Positions 1 to 7,278 of a stretch of DNA of 64,000 bases are shown here, in pieces. The notes under the pieces were generated by a model. That model worked only from the letters and a program-made list of their open reading frames with translations, was not told where the DNA came from and made no database searches. Source of the DNA: Sphingomonas mollis (GTDB lineage Bacteria > Pseudomonadota > Alphaproteobacteria > Sphingomonadales > Sphingomonadaceae); the NCBI RefSeq assembly GCF_016427505.1, contig NZ_JAELXS010000002.1:1-64000 (forward strand), written 5' to 3'. The stretch's first letter is position 1; each line of letters starts with the position of its first letter. The position numbers were made by a program, and so were the translations under genes.

Positions 1-269
1 AGCCAACCACGCGATGTAATGGCAAGGCCCGTCTCCTCGGGGGCGGGCTGAGGCGTGCAGCGATCAAGGCATCGATCTGAGGTGGCCGCGCCAATCCCTC
101 CTGTTTGCGGGGCCATCGCAGACTCCTTTGCGCAGCCGCATCGTTTGGCAGCCCTGACAGGATCGCGATGCTCCTCGCTGTCAATTGATGAGGGCCCCAA
201 CGGGCCCCGACCCGCATCGTGCACCTGTCAGACGGCATCCGTCATGATTCAGATTTAAAGGTCAATTGC

Positions 270-440
270 ATGGCAGACGAGCGACACGCGGATGAAAACA
301 CTGCCGCAACCGACTTTCCGGGCGAGAGCAAACGTGCGGGCAGCACGCGTGGCAATGAGAATTACGGTGGCACGAAAGAGCAGAAGATCGATTCAACCTC
401 TTCAGAAGCCGAGAAAAACAATGACCAGCAAAATCGGTAA
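270..440 (+). CDS. small hydrophilic hypothetical protein (56 aa)
   Basis: Encodes a 56-residue, highly charged, Gly/Asn/Glu-rich protein without hydrophobic segments. It is the kind of small disordered protein often found beside stress-response genes, but I do not recognise a family. I chose the ATG at 270 because the longer in-frame reading from 219 has no good ribosome site and an unlikely start of protein; the site before 270 (AAAGG) is itself weak. Its 3' end overlaps the start of the CsbD-like gene by 20 bases in another frame, which suggests translational coupling. Real coding status is moderately likely. Confidence 0.45.
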   Translation: MADERHADENTAATDFPGESKRAGSTRGNENYGGTKEQKIDSTSSEAEKNNDQQNR

Positions 441-588
441 AATCATCGGCAAAGTGAACGAGGCGGTAGGCACGATGAAGTCCAACGCTGATGATGCGTC
501 AGTGCGTGAAGACGGCGCGGAGCAGGAGGCGCTGGGCAAAAGGCAGCAGGCGGATACCACCGGTATGAAGAAGGCTGACCACGAGTGA
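421..588 (+). CDS. CsbD-like small stress protein (55 aa)
   Basis: Encodes a 55-residue Lys/Glu/Gln-rich protein with the pattern KIIGKVNEAVGTMKSNADD near the N-terminus, which resembles the KGKxKExxGxxxxD repeat of CsbD-family general stress proteins. CsbD proteins are small, disordered and typically under general stress control; their biochemical role is unknown. The ATG at 421 is preferred over an upstream in-frame ATG at 292, because the extra N-terminus would be read out of frame over the preceding small gene. The family call rests on composition and a short motif only. Confidence 0.5.
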   Translation: MTSKIGKIIGKVNEAVGTMKSNADDASVREDGAEQEALGKRQQADTTGMKKADHE

Positions 589-733
589 TGTAGCTGCCCC
601 CCCGCTTTCCAAGCGGTGGTGGGTGGTCGCGAAGCTCGAGCAGCGCAGAATATGCGTCCCGCTAGGCTCGAATGTCCCAATGGCTTAGCTGCGCTTGGGG
701 CAGGGATCAGAAACAGTAGCCGCCGCCTGCTGG

Positions 734-1909
734 CTAATGTGCGTGGCTCGGCGAACGCAGTCGATTGTGAACGTGTCGGAGGGATAAGGCGGCGATATCG
801 TTGATCCCCGCAAGTGTCAGGGTACGGTTAAATTCGGCCCGCAGAATTGTCAGGACACGATTGACGCCCGGCTCACCTCCGGCTGCCAAGCCATAAAGGT
901 AGGGGCGCCCGATCGAGCAGGCTGTCGCTCCCAACGCAAGCGCCTTTACCACGTCCGAGCCACGCCTGATGCCACCGTCACAAATTACATCCGCGGCATC
1001 GCCAACGGCTTCGCGTACTGCTTCAATTTGATCGACCGGGGCAGGGGCGCCGTCCAGCTGACGCCCACCGTGGTTGGAAATCATGACGCCGGTCGCTCCC
1101 GACGCTATCGAACGGTGCGCATCTTCGGGTGTCATCACGCCTTTGATCGCGAGCGGTCCGTCCCATTCGCGAGCAAGCCATTCGACCTCGCGCCAGCCGA
1201 TCGACCGGTCGAATTGACCGCCAATATAGTCGAACAGGCTCATTGGCCCCGATGCCAACGCATCAACCTTGTGACTAACGTTCGCGAGGTCAAATTTGGA
1301 CCCAGTCATTGCAGGAACCGACCAGCCAGGGTGGCGTAGGAAGCTGAGCAATGACCGGACCGTCAGCTTTGGGGGCATCGAGAGGCCGCTGACCCGGTCG
1401 CGCTCCCGATTGCCGGCGACTGGCGTGTCAACGGTCAGCGCTAGGCCGTGGAAGCCTGCCGCTCGGCAGCGGGCTACGAACTCAGCGGTGAGGCCGCGAT
1501 CCTTGAAAATGTATATCTGGAAAACCTTTGGTCCGGCGAACGCTTGCGCAAGGTCCTCCAGCCGCGTGGTGCCCATCGTCGACAGGCTGTAAAGGAGTCC
1601 GTGGTGCGCCGCTGCGCCGGCCACGGCCAATTCAGCTTGCCCATGAAACATGCGGGTGAGGCCGGTCGGCGACAGCATCAGCGGCCAGCGCGACGGTTGG
1701 CCGAAGATGCTGGTCTCCGTCCTGATTTCTGTTACGTCGTTGAGGACGTCCGGGATCAGCTCGTAGTCGGCGAATGCGGCGACATTCCGGCGCAGGGACA
1801 CCTCGTCATCGGCGCCGCCATCGATATAGTCGAAGATCGGCCGCGGCAACCGGCGGCGCGCCATCAGACGCAGGTCGGACACGTTGTTTGCACGTTCAAG
1901 TGGCGTCAT
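734..1909 (-). CDS. FMN-dependent alpha-hydroxyacid dehydrogenase (lactate/mandelate/glycolate type)
   Basis: Encodes a 391-residue member of the FMN-dependent alpha-hydroxyacid oxidase/dehydrogenase family, which oxidises an (S)-2-hydroxyacid to the 2-oxoacid. Visible family hallmarks are the N-terminal FDYIDGGADDE segment, the active-site SNHGGRQLD (catalytic His and substrate-binding Arg), the phosphate-binding DGGIRRGSDV, and the C-terminal IGRPYLYGLA stretch. The length is normal for the family. The ATG at 1909 is chosen for a GGAAGG ribosome site 12 bases upstream; a longer reading to 2044 adds 45 unlikely residues. That ribosome site sits in a short perfect palindrome (CTTCC-GAC-GGAAG, 1923-1935). 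The substrate cannot be told from sequence. It lies just beyond the GntR and AraC regulators of the hydroxyacid-ester cluster, which supports a shared pathway. Confidence 0.9.
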   Translation of the reverse strand: MTPLERANNVSDLRLMARRRLPRPIFDYIDGGADDEVSLRRNVAAFADYELIPDVLNDVTEIRTETSIFGQPSRWPLMLSPTGLTRMFHGQAELAVAGAAAHHGLLYSLSTMGTTRLEDLAQAFAGPKVFQIYIFKDRGLTAEFVARCRAAGFHGLALTVDTPVAGNRERDRVSGLSMPPKLTVRSLLSFLRHPGWSVPAMTGSKFDLANVSHKVDALASGPMSLFDYIGGQFDRSIGWREVEWLAREWDGPLAIKGVMTPEDAHRSIASGATGVMISNHGGRQLDGAPAPVDQIEAVREAVGDAADVICDGGIRRGSDVVKALALGATACSIGRPYLYGLAAGGEPGVNRVLTILRAEFNRTLTLAGINDIAALSLRHVHNRLRSPSHAH

Positions 1910-2117
1910 GGCGGTATCATACCTTCCGACGGAAGTGTCTTGTTGCTGGTTGTCTAGAGTCGAGGCCGACAGAAGCATCGAGCCTTCCACTGATGCTCTT
2001 GCTGTCCCCCATTCGTTTCTTCGAAGCGACGATCGGTAACGCAACCTTGCTATTCAGGATCGCTATCGATCCCGTTTCCGAGTATTATCGATGACAGCGT
2101 GCTCCGGCGTCTTTCAA

Positions 2118-2813
2118 CTACAATATTGCGCCGATCGACTGGTCAAAGTGCGCATCCATCAGGGTGACGGCGGCGGCAGTGTCGCGGTCGGCGATCGCCA
2201 ATGCGATGTCTTCATGTCGTTTCAGTACGATCGCGCGCGCGTCAGCGGTCTGGCGCGTCTCCCATGCCACCGGCACCGCGATCGTCATCATCGGTTCGAA
2301 CGAGCGGACGATCTGGAGGAACAGCGCATTGCCGCTAGCGCGGGCGATTGCTTGGTGGAAGACGATGTCGTGGCGGGTCACATCGGCGATGTTGGCCGCG
2401 GTCGCCATCGCCTGCGCGGCGGTCCGGATCATTGCCGCGCTGGCGTCGCTGCGGTTACGCGCGGCCAGTTCGGCGGTGCGCAACTCGAGCGTGCGGCGGA
2501 CGTCCCAGACCTCGGCGACCGAGACCTGTGCGGTCGCGACCGCATGATCGATCGAGGTTCCCATCACCGATCCGTCGATCGCGCCGACGCGCGCGCGGCG
2601 ACCATTGGCGACGTCGATCAGGCGGAGCGCAGCCAATGCGCCGAATGCCTCGCGCATCACCGCGCGGCTGACGCCCATTTCGGTCGCGAACTGGCCCTCG
2701 CCAGGCAGCGTATCGCCAACCTTGAGATCGCGCTCGCGGATATGGTCGCGGACGCGGCGCACCGCGCGTTCGACCAGAGAGCCGCTTTCGTCGAGACGAT
2801 CCACGGTCTTCAC
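2118..2813 (-). CDS. GntR/FadR-family transcriptional regulator
   Basis: Encodes about 231 residues: an N-terminal winged helix-turn-helix (about residues 15-75, with the LPGEGQFATEMGVSRAVMRE recognition region) and a C-terminal FCD ligand-binding domain that shows the metal-site pattern D-x3-H (HDIVFHQAI) and later KRHEDIALAI and MDAHF histidines. FadR/FCD regulators such as LldR and GlcC usually sense small organic acids and act as repressors. The start is a GTG at 2811-2813 whose bases overlap the stop of the AraC-type gene (GTGA), giving translational coupling; a long upstream extension in this frame is only a shadow of that gene. It probably controls the neighbouring cluster through the repeated operator elements near 3.6 and 9.5 kb, which is an inference. 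Confidence 0.9.
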   Translation of the reverse strand: MKTVDRLDESGSLVERAVRRVRDHIRERDLKVGDTLPGEGQFATEMGVSRAVMREAFGALAALRLIDVANGRRARVGAIDGSVMGTSIDHAVATAQVSVAEVWDVRRTLELRTAELAARNRSDASAAMIRTAAQAMATAANIADVTRHDIVFHQAIARASGNALFLQIVRSFEPMMTIAVPVAWETRQTADARAIVLKRHEDIALAIADRDTAAAVTLMDAHFDQSIGAIL

Positions 2814-3565
2814 GCCGCCGCCTGGAGCGCGCGCAGCCGCGTCGGGGGCACCCCGAACCGCCGCGCGAACGCGCGCGTGAAGCTGGCGTTGTTCTGGTAG
2901 CCGCATCGATAGCCGATCGCCGAGACGGGCAGGTCGGTCGCGAGCAGCAACCCGTGCGCGCCCGACAGCCGCTTGTCGGCGATCGCGTCGGCCACGGTCG
3001 ATCCGAACATCTGGCGGAACCCGTGCGTCAGCTTGGCGCGGTTCAGCCCGCAAGCACGCGCAACCGAATCGAGCGTCAGCTTCTCCTGCCAGCGATCGTC
3101 GATCAACCGCCGCGCCGCCGCCAGCCGACCGGCGTCGAGTTCCGACAGGACGCCCGCTCCATCGGCGGGGATCAGTGCCCCCTGATGCAGGCACGCGAAG
3201 CTCGCGCAGAGCAGTTCGATGCTCTTGGCCAGCCGCAACGTGGTCCGCGCCGGCTCCGGCATGGGGCAATCGCGCAACGCAACTACCAGCGCGCGCAATT
3301 CGGTCGGCAGGTGCCAGACGGCATCCGCATCGGGCAGGAACCCGAAAATGCGTTCGCAAGCGGCAGTGGCGACGGTCAAGACGACCATGGCTTCGGCATC
3401 CGGTGTGAAACCAGACGCGATCGTCGCGGGCCGGTCGACATCCCCCAACCCGAAACGCAACGTGATCGTGTCGGCATCACGCCCATCATGTTCGATCGGT
3501 CCAGTGCCGATGAACGACAGCATTTCGGGTGAAACGTCGATCCGCTGTTTGGGCGTGACCGTCAT
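2810..3565 (-). CDS. AraC-family transcriptional regulator
   Basis: Encodes 251 residues with a C-terminal AraC/XylS double helix-turn-helix (about residues 150-245). Recognisable parts are LTLDSVARACGLNRAKLTHG in the first helix pair and AIGYRCGYQNNASFTRAFAR in the second. The N-terminal half is a poorly conserved sensor region of the PchR-like type common in sphingomonads. The ATG at 3565 has a very strong ribosome site (GGAGGAGAGG, about 4 bases upstream); longer readings start inside the neighbouring MFS gene. The last bases overlap the GTG of the GntR-type gene, so the two regulators are co-translated. Its promoter region carries two copies of the operator-like element (3601-3637), suggesting autoregulation or cross-regulation. 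Confidence 0.9.
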   Translation of the reverse strand: MTVTPKQRIDVSPEMLSFIGTGPIEHDGRDADTITLRFGLGDVDRPATIASGFTPDAEAMVVLTVATAACERIFGFLPDADAVWHLPTELRALVVALRDCPMPEPARTTLRLAKSIELLCASFACLHQGALIPADGAGVLSELDAGRLAAARRLIDDRWQEKLTLDSVARACGLNRAKLTHGFRQMFGSTVADAIADKRLSGAHGLLLATDLPVSAIGYRCGYQNNASFTRAFARRFGVPPTRLRALQAAA

Positions 3566-3600
3566 GATCCTCTCCTCCGTCAAGATTGACGGCATCATGT

Positions 3601-3637
3601 ACCTTTCTGACAGGTCGTCAACTGCTATCTGATAGGT
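3601..3637 (-). promoter_or_regulatory. paired operator-like elements upstream of the regulator pair
   Basis: Two related 15-bp elements, ACCTTTCTGACAGGT (3601-3615) and TGCTATCTGATAGGT (3623-3637), start 22 bp apart, two helical turns. The first is an inverted repeat ACCT-n7-AGGT; the second contains CTATC-T-GATAG. The exact first element recurs in reverse at 9503-9517, upstream of the TonB receptor. The proximal site ends 36 bp before the AraC-type start codon. The distal site lies inside the final codons of the MFS gene. The element is seen directly; which regulator binds is inference. Confidence 0.7.
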
Positions 3638-4913
3638 CAGTGGTTGCGGATACCGGCGCGGAACGCATCGCCAGCACAAAACCCAGTACCGCCAGCATGC
3701 CGGTGCCAACGCCCACGATCGCAAGCGCCGGACCCAGATGGGATTCACCGCCCAGCACGCTGCTGATCCCGGTCACGAGCAAGGGTGCGATGCCGAAACC
3801 GATCAACCCGGCAAAGGCGATGAACGCGCCGATACACAGGCCGCGAAGCTCGTTGGGTATGAGCACGGTCAGTGCCACCGAGGTGATGAGCCCGGTGATC
3901 GCACCGCACAACGACAGCGCGCCAAACGCCACGGCGAACCACGTCACCGTCGGGCTGATCGGGAACAGCGCGGCGGGGACGCCGATCACGGCCGCGACGA
4001 CCGCGCCCAGCAGCAGTCCGCCGCGCATTCCGCTCTTCTGTCCCCAGTCCGCTGCGAACCCGCCGAGCAGTGTCCCGGCCAGGCCGCAGCCGAACACCAG
4101 CGCACCCATCCAGCCTGCGAAGTCGCCGGGATGCAGGCCATAGTGGCGCGCCAGGACGGGTGCGGCCCAGACGAGCGCGGCGTTGTCCGCCATCACCACC
4201 GCGACCTGCCCGATGAACAGGGGGGCAAGGAACACGCGACGTGCCCACAGCTCGGTCGCCAGCACCCTGAACGGCGCGTGCGTCGTCGCTGCCACCTCGT
4301 GCCGGGCTGGCTCGCGCAGAAGGAACAGCGGCAGGATCAGGATCAGCCCGACGATCGCGAGCACCGCGTGCGTGCCGCGCCACGGTGCCATGCCGCCCAT
4401 GATCGGCAAGCCGCCGGCGGCGATCCGGCCAAACAGCCAGCCGCCGACGCCGAACGCCGCGGCGAGGCCAGCCATCTTGCCGATGTTGACGAGCAGCATC
4501 GCACGCCCGCGCCGTTCTGGCGCACACAGATCGGCGGTGATCGACAGCGCCGCGGTCAACGCGCCGGTGGTGCCGGTGGCGGTCAGCACGCGCGCGACGA
4601 ACAGCATCGTCGGACCGTTCGCGACCGCCGTCATCGCGGTGCCGACAGTCCAGACCAGCGCGAGGGCGACGAGGACATGCGTCCGCCTGAACCGATCGAC
4701 GAGGATGCCCACGGGAATCGAGAAGACGACGAGCGCCAGCGCGGCGCTGACCCCCTGGATGACCCCCAGCATCGCGTCGCTGAGGCCTAGTTCGACCTTG
4801 GCACCTTCCTGCACGGTTCCAAACGAGGCCATCATCGTGAAGCCGATCGCCATCGCCAGCGTGAGCATTAACAGCGATGGCAGCGTCCGCGGTGGCGGGG
4901 CGGTAACGGTCAT
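3618..4913 (-). CDS. MFS transporter
   Basis: Encodes a 431-residue major facilitator superfamily carrier with about 12 hydrophobic segments and the loop 2-3 signature region GILVDRFRRTHVLVALALVW. The likely role is inner-membrane uptake of the acid or alcohol released from the cluster's ester substrate, but the substrate cannot be read from sequence. The ATG at 4911-4913 overlaps the stop of the upstream alpha/beta hydrolase gene (ATGA), so it belongs to the TonB receptor - dehydrogenase - esterase operon. Its last codons hold the distal operator copy (3623-3637) that faces the downstream regulator genes, a compact arrangement in which coding and regulatory sequence overlap. Confidence 0.88.
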   Translation of the reverse strand: MTVTAPPPRTLPSLLMLTLAMAIGFTMMASFGTVQEGAKVELGLSDAMLGVIQGVSAALALVVFSIPVGILVDRFRRTHVLVALALVWTVGTAMTAVANGPTMLFVARVLTATGTTGALTAALSITADLCAPERRGRAMLLVNIGKMAGLAAAFGVGGWLFGRIAAGGLPIMGGMAPWRGTHAVLAIVGLILILPLFLLREPARHEVAATTHAPFRVLATELWARRVFLAPLFIGQVAVVMADNAALVWAAPVLARHYGLHPGDFAGWMGALVFGCGLAGTLLGGFAADWGQKSGMRGGLLLGAVVAAVIGVPAALFPISPTVTWFAVAFGALSLCGAITGLITSVALTVLIPNELRGLCIGAFIAFAGLIGFGIAPLLVTGISSVLGGESHLGPALAIVGVGTGMLAVLGFVLAMRSAPVSATTDLSDSS

Positions 4914-5845
4914 GTCAGCCCCCGGCGCAGCGCGTCGAGCCGCATGGCGTGCGCACGATTGGCGACACCCGGACCGGCCATCAGGTCGAAACCGTGAAAG
5001 GCGCCAGGGTGGACGTGCAATTCGGTCGCGATGCCCGCAGCGATCAGGCGGCGGGCATATTCGATGTCCTCGTCGACGAAGAGGTCAAGCGCGCCCGACA
5101 TGAGAAACGTCGGCGGCAGGCCGGCGAGGTCCTCTGCGCGGGCAGCGGCGGCGTAGGGGGAGATGCCGTCACCCCCCGGCTCCTGTCCGAGCAGCGCGGC
5201 CCAGCCGAACCGGTTGTTGTGCGAGGTCCAGATGAACTCGCCGGCATGGGCATGCGGCGGCTTCACGCAGGTGCGGTCGTCGATCATCGGATAGGTCAGG
5301 TGCTGGAAAGCGATCGCCGGGCCGCCGCGGTCCCGCGCCATCAGCGCCAAGGCCGCAGCAAGCCCGCCGCCCGCGCTTTCGCCCATCACGCCGATCCGGG
5401 CGGGATCGATGCCGAGATCGGGGGCGTTCGCATGGGTCCACGCCAGCCCGGCATAGCAATCTTCGATCGCACCGGGAAAGACGGTCTCGGGCGCGAGGCG
5501 ATAGTCAACCGAGACGATGACGCAGCCGAGTTCGGCGGCGAGTGGGCGGTGGCGAAACTCGAGGTCCTTCGCCGCTCCAGCGACATAGCCGCCACCGTGA
5601 ATGTGATAGATGCACCCCAACGGCCCCGTCGCGTCGCGGGGGCGATAGATATGCAACATGATGTCGGGCGCGACCGCGGGACCTGGCACCGCGCGGCGAT
5701 CGTAATCGACCCCACAGTCGGGGACGGGGGGCAGCGGCAGTTCGCGCGCACGCAGCACGGTGAGACCGTCGGGTGTCAGCGTCACCGTCGGCCATGCGTC
5801 GAGCAGCGGGCGAAGTTCGGGATCGACGATTGGCAGACTGGTCAT
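4910..5845 (-). CDS. alpha/beta hydrolase, HSL-type (fold-3) esterase
   Basis: Encodes a 311-residue esterase of the hormone-sensitive-lipase (bacterial family IV) type. The oxyanion motif HGGG is at residues 83-86, the nucleophile Ser157 lies in GESAGG, Asp254 in GALDLF, and His284 in AFHGFD, so the catalytic triad is complete. No signal peptide is visible, so it should act in the cytoplasm after import of the substrate. It ends with a 4-base overlap into the MFS gene and starts 31 bases after the FAD-dehydrogenase gene. It is likely to hydrolyse a short acyl or aryl ester; with a hydroxyacid dehydrogenase next to it, an ester of a 2-hydroxyacid is a reasonable guess. Confidence 0.92.
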   Translation of the reverse strand: MTSLPIVDPELRPLLDAWPTVTLTPDGLTVLRARELPLPPVPDCGVDYDRRAVPGPAVAPDIMLHIYRPRDATGPLGCIYHIHGGGYVAGAAKDLEFRHRPLAAELGCVIVSVDYRLAPETVFPGAIEDCYAGLAWTHANAPDLGIDPARIGVMGESAGGGLAAALALMARDRGGPAIAFQHLTYPMIDDRTCVKPPHAHAGEFIWTSHNNRFGWAALLGQEPGGDGISPYAAAARAEDLAGLPPTFLMSGALDLFVDEDIEYARRLIAAGIATELHVHPGAFHGFDLMAGPGVANRAHAMRLDALRRGLT

Positions 5846-5876
5846 CGGATAATCCCTCGGCTGTGCGACATGCCCC

Positions 5877-7277
5877 TCACAGCGAGAAGATCTTGCCCGG
5901 ATTCATCAGGTTCCGCGGATCGAGCGCGCGCTTGATCGTGCGCATGGTGTCGACCGCGTCGCCCAGTTCGGCGACCAGCCAGTCCTGCTTGCCGATGCCG
6001 ATGCCATGCTCGCCGGTGCAGGTGCCGTCCATCGCAATGGCACGCTCGACAAGTCGGCGGTTGATCGCCTCGACTTCCTCGAATTCATCGGGAGCGTTGG
6101 GGTCGATCGAGAAGATGACGTGGAAATTGCCGTCGCCGACATGCCCCAGGATCGAGGCGGGCACGGTGCCGGCGTCGATGTCGGCGCGCGTCGCCAGGAT
6201 GCATTCGGGCAGGCGGCTGATCGGCACGCATACGTCGGTCGTCCAGCCGACCGCGCCAGGGCGGACGTTGACCGCCGCGTAATAGGCTTCGTGCCGCGCC
6301 TTCCACAGCCTGGCGCGCTTCTCGGGCTGGTTCGACCAGGTAAAGGCGCCGCCGCCATTCGCCTCGGCAAGCGCCGCAACCGTCTCGACCTGCTCAGCGA
6401 CACCTGCGGGCGAACCATGGAATTCAAAGAACAGCGTCGTCACTTCGGGATAGTCGAGCTTCGACCAGCGATTAACCGCCGCCATCTGCTTGTCGTCGAG
6501 AATCTCGACGCGGGCGAGCGGCACGCCGCACTGGATCGACTGCACCACGGTATCGACCGCGCCTTGCAGCGAATCGAATCCGCACACCGCGGACATGATC
6601 TGTTCGGGGATCGGATGCAGGCGCAGGCTCACCTCGGTAATGATGCCGAGTGTGCCCTCCGCGCCGACGAACAGCCGGGTGAGGTCGTAGCCCGCCGCCG
6701 ATTTGCGCGCGCGCGTCGCGGTGCGGATGACGTTGCCGTCCGCGGTGACGACGGTCAGCGACAGCACCGCCTCGCGCATCGTGCCGTAACGGACGGCGTT
6801 AGTGCCGCTGGCACGGGTCGAGGCCATGCCGCCGATCGTGGCATTGGCGCCGGGATCGATCGGGAAGAACAGCCCGGTATCGCGCAGATGCGCGTTCAGT
6901 TCCTCGCGGCAGACGCCTGCCTGGACGGTGCAGTCGAAGTCCTCCGCGTTGACGGCCAGGATAGCATTCATCCTCGACAGGTTGACGCTGACCCCGCCGT
7001 TGACGGGCAGCGCATTGCCCTCGATCGAGGTGCCCGCGCCGAACGGCACGATCGCGACGCCCGCTGCGGTGCACAGGCGGACGCAGTCGGCGACCTCCGC
7101 GGTCGAGGCGGCGAAGACGACCGCGTCCGGCAAAGCTTCGGCGAAATGCGCCTCGCTGGTACCGTGCTGGCGGCGGATGCCTTCCCCCAATGCCAGTGCA
7201 TCGCCGAAGCGCTGGCGGAGGGTGGCGACAAAGCCGTCGTCGAGCGGCGGACGGGGCGGGATGGGATCGTGGCGCAT
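5877..7277 (-). CDS. FAD-linked 2-hydroxyacid dehydrogenase (D-lactate dehydrogenase/GlcD type)
   Basis: Encodes a 466-residue FAD-binding oxidoreductase of the vanillyl-alcohol-oxidase fold. The N-terminal FAD_binding_4 domain (about residues 35-180) shows FGAGTSIEGNALP and DPGANATIGGMASTRASGT. The C-terminal FAD-oxidase domain includes GHVGDGNFHV with metal/substrate histidine and ends with CTGEHGIGIGK and LDPRNLMNPGKIF. This is the layout of cytochrome-linked D-lactate dehydrogenase and glycolate oxidase subunit GlcD; no GlcE or GlcF neighbours are present, which favours a single-subunit D-2-hydroxyacid dehydrogenase. The ATG follows the TonB receptor stop by one base (TGACATG), indicating coupled translation. 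With the FMN enzyme at 0.7-1.9 kb, the cluster would have oxidases of two stereochemical families. Confidence 0.9.
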   Translation of the reverse strand: MRHDPIPPRPPLDDGFVATLRQRFGDALALGEGIRRQHGTSEAHFAEALPDAVVFAASTAEVADCVRLCTAAGVAIVPFGAGTSIEGNALPVNGGVSVNLSRMNAILAVNAEDFDCTVQAGVCREELNAHLRDTGLFFPIDPGANATIGGMASTRASGTNAVRYGTMREAVLSLTVVTADGNVIRTATRARKSAAGYDLTRLFVGAEGTLGIITEVSLRLHPIPEQIMSAVCGFDSLQGAVDTVVQSIQCGVPLARVEILDDKQMAAVNRWSKLDYPEVTTLFFEFHGSPAGVAEQVETVAALAEANGGGAFTWSNQPEKRARLWKARHEAYYAAVNVRPGAVGWTTDVCVPISRLPECILATRADIDAGTVPASILGHVGDGNFHVIFSIDPNAPDEFEEVEAINRRLVERAIAMDGTCTGEHGIGIGKQDWLVAELGDAVDTMRTIKRALDPRNLMNPGKIFSL

Positions 7278-7278
7278 G

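Noticed and set aside
192..207. GGGCCC-type inverted repeat upstream of the first small gene as a regulatory element
   Set aside because: Short GC-rich palindromes occur by chance in this DNA and there is no T-run or second copy.
1923..1935. CTTCC-GAC-GGAAG palindrome as a fifth copy of the operator
   Set aside because: It shares only the outer TACCTT bases with the 15-bp element and overlaps the ribosome site of the FMN dehydrogenase gene, so chance is more likely.
2810..3359. Long N-terminal extension of the GntR-type gene into the AraC-type gene
   Set aside because: The extension is the AraC coding region read in another frame; the GTGA overlap gives a natural start for the regulator.
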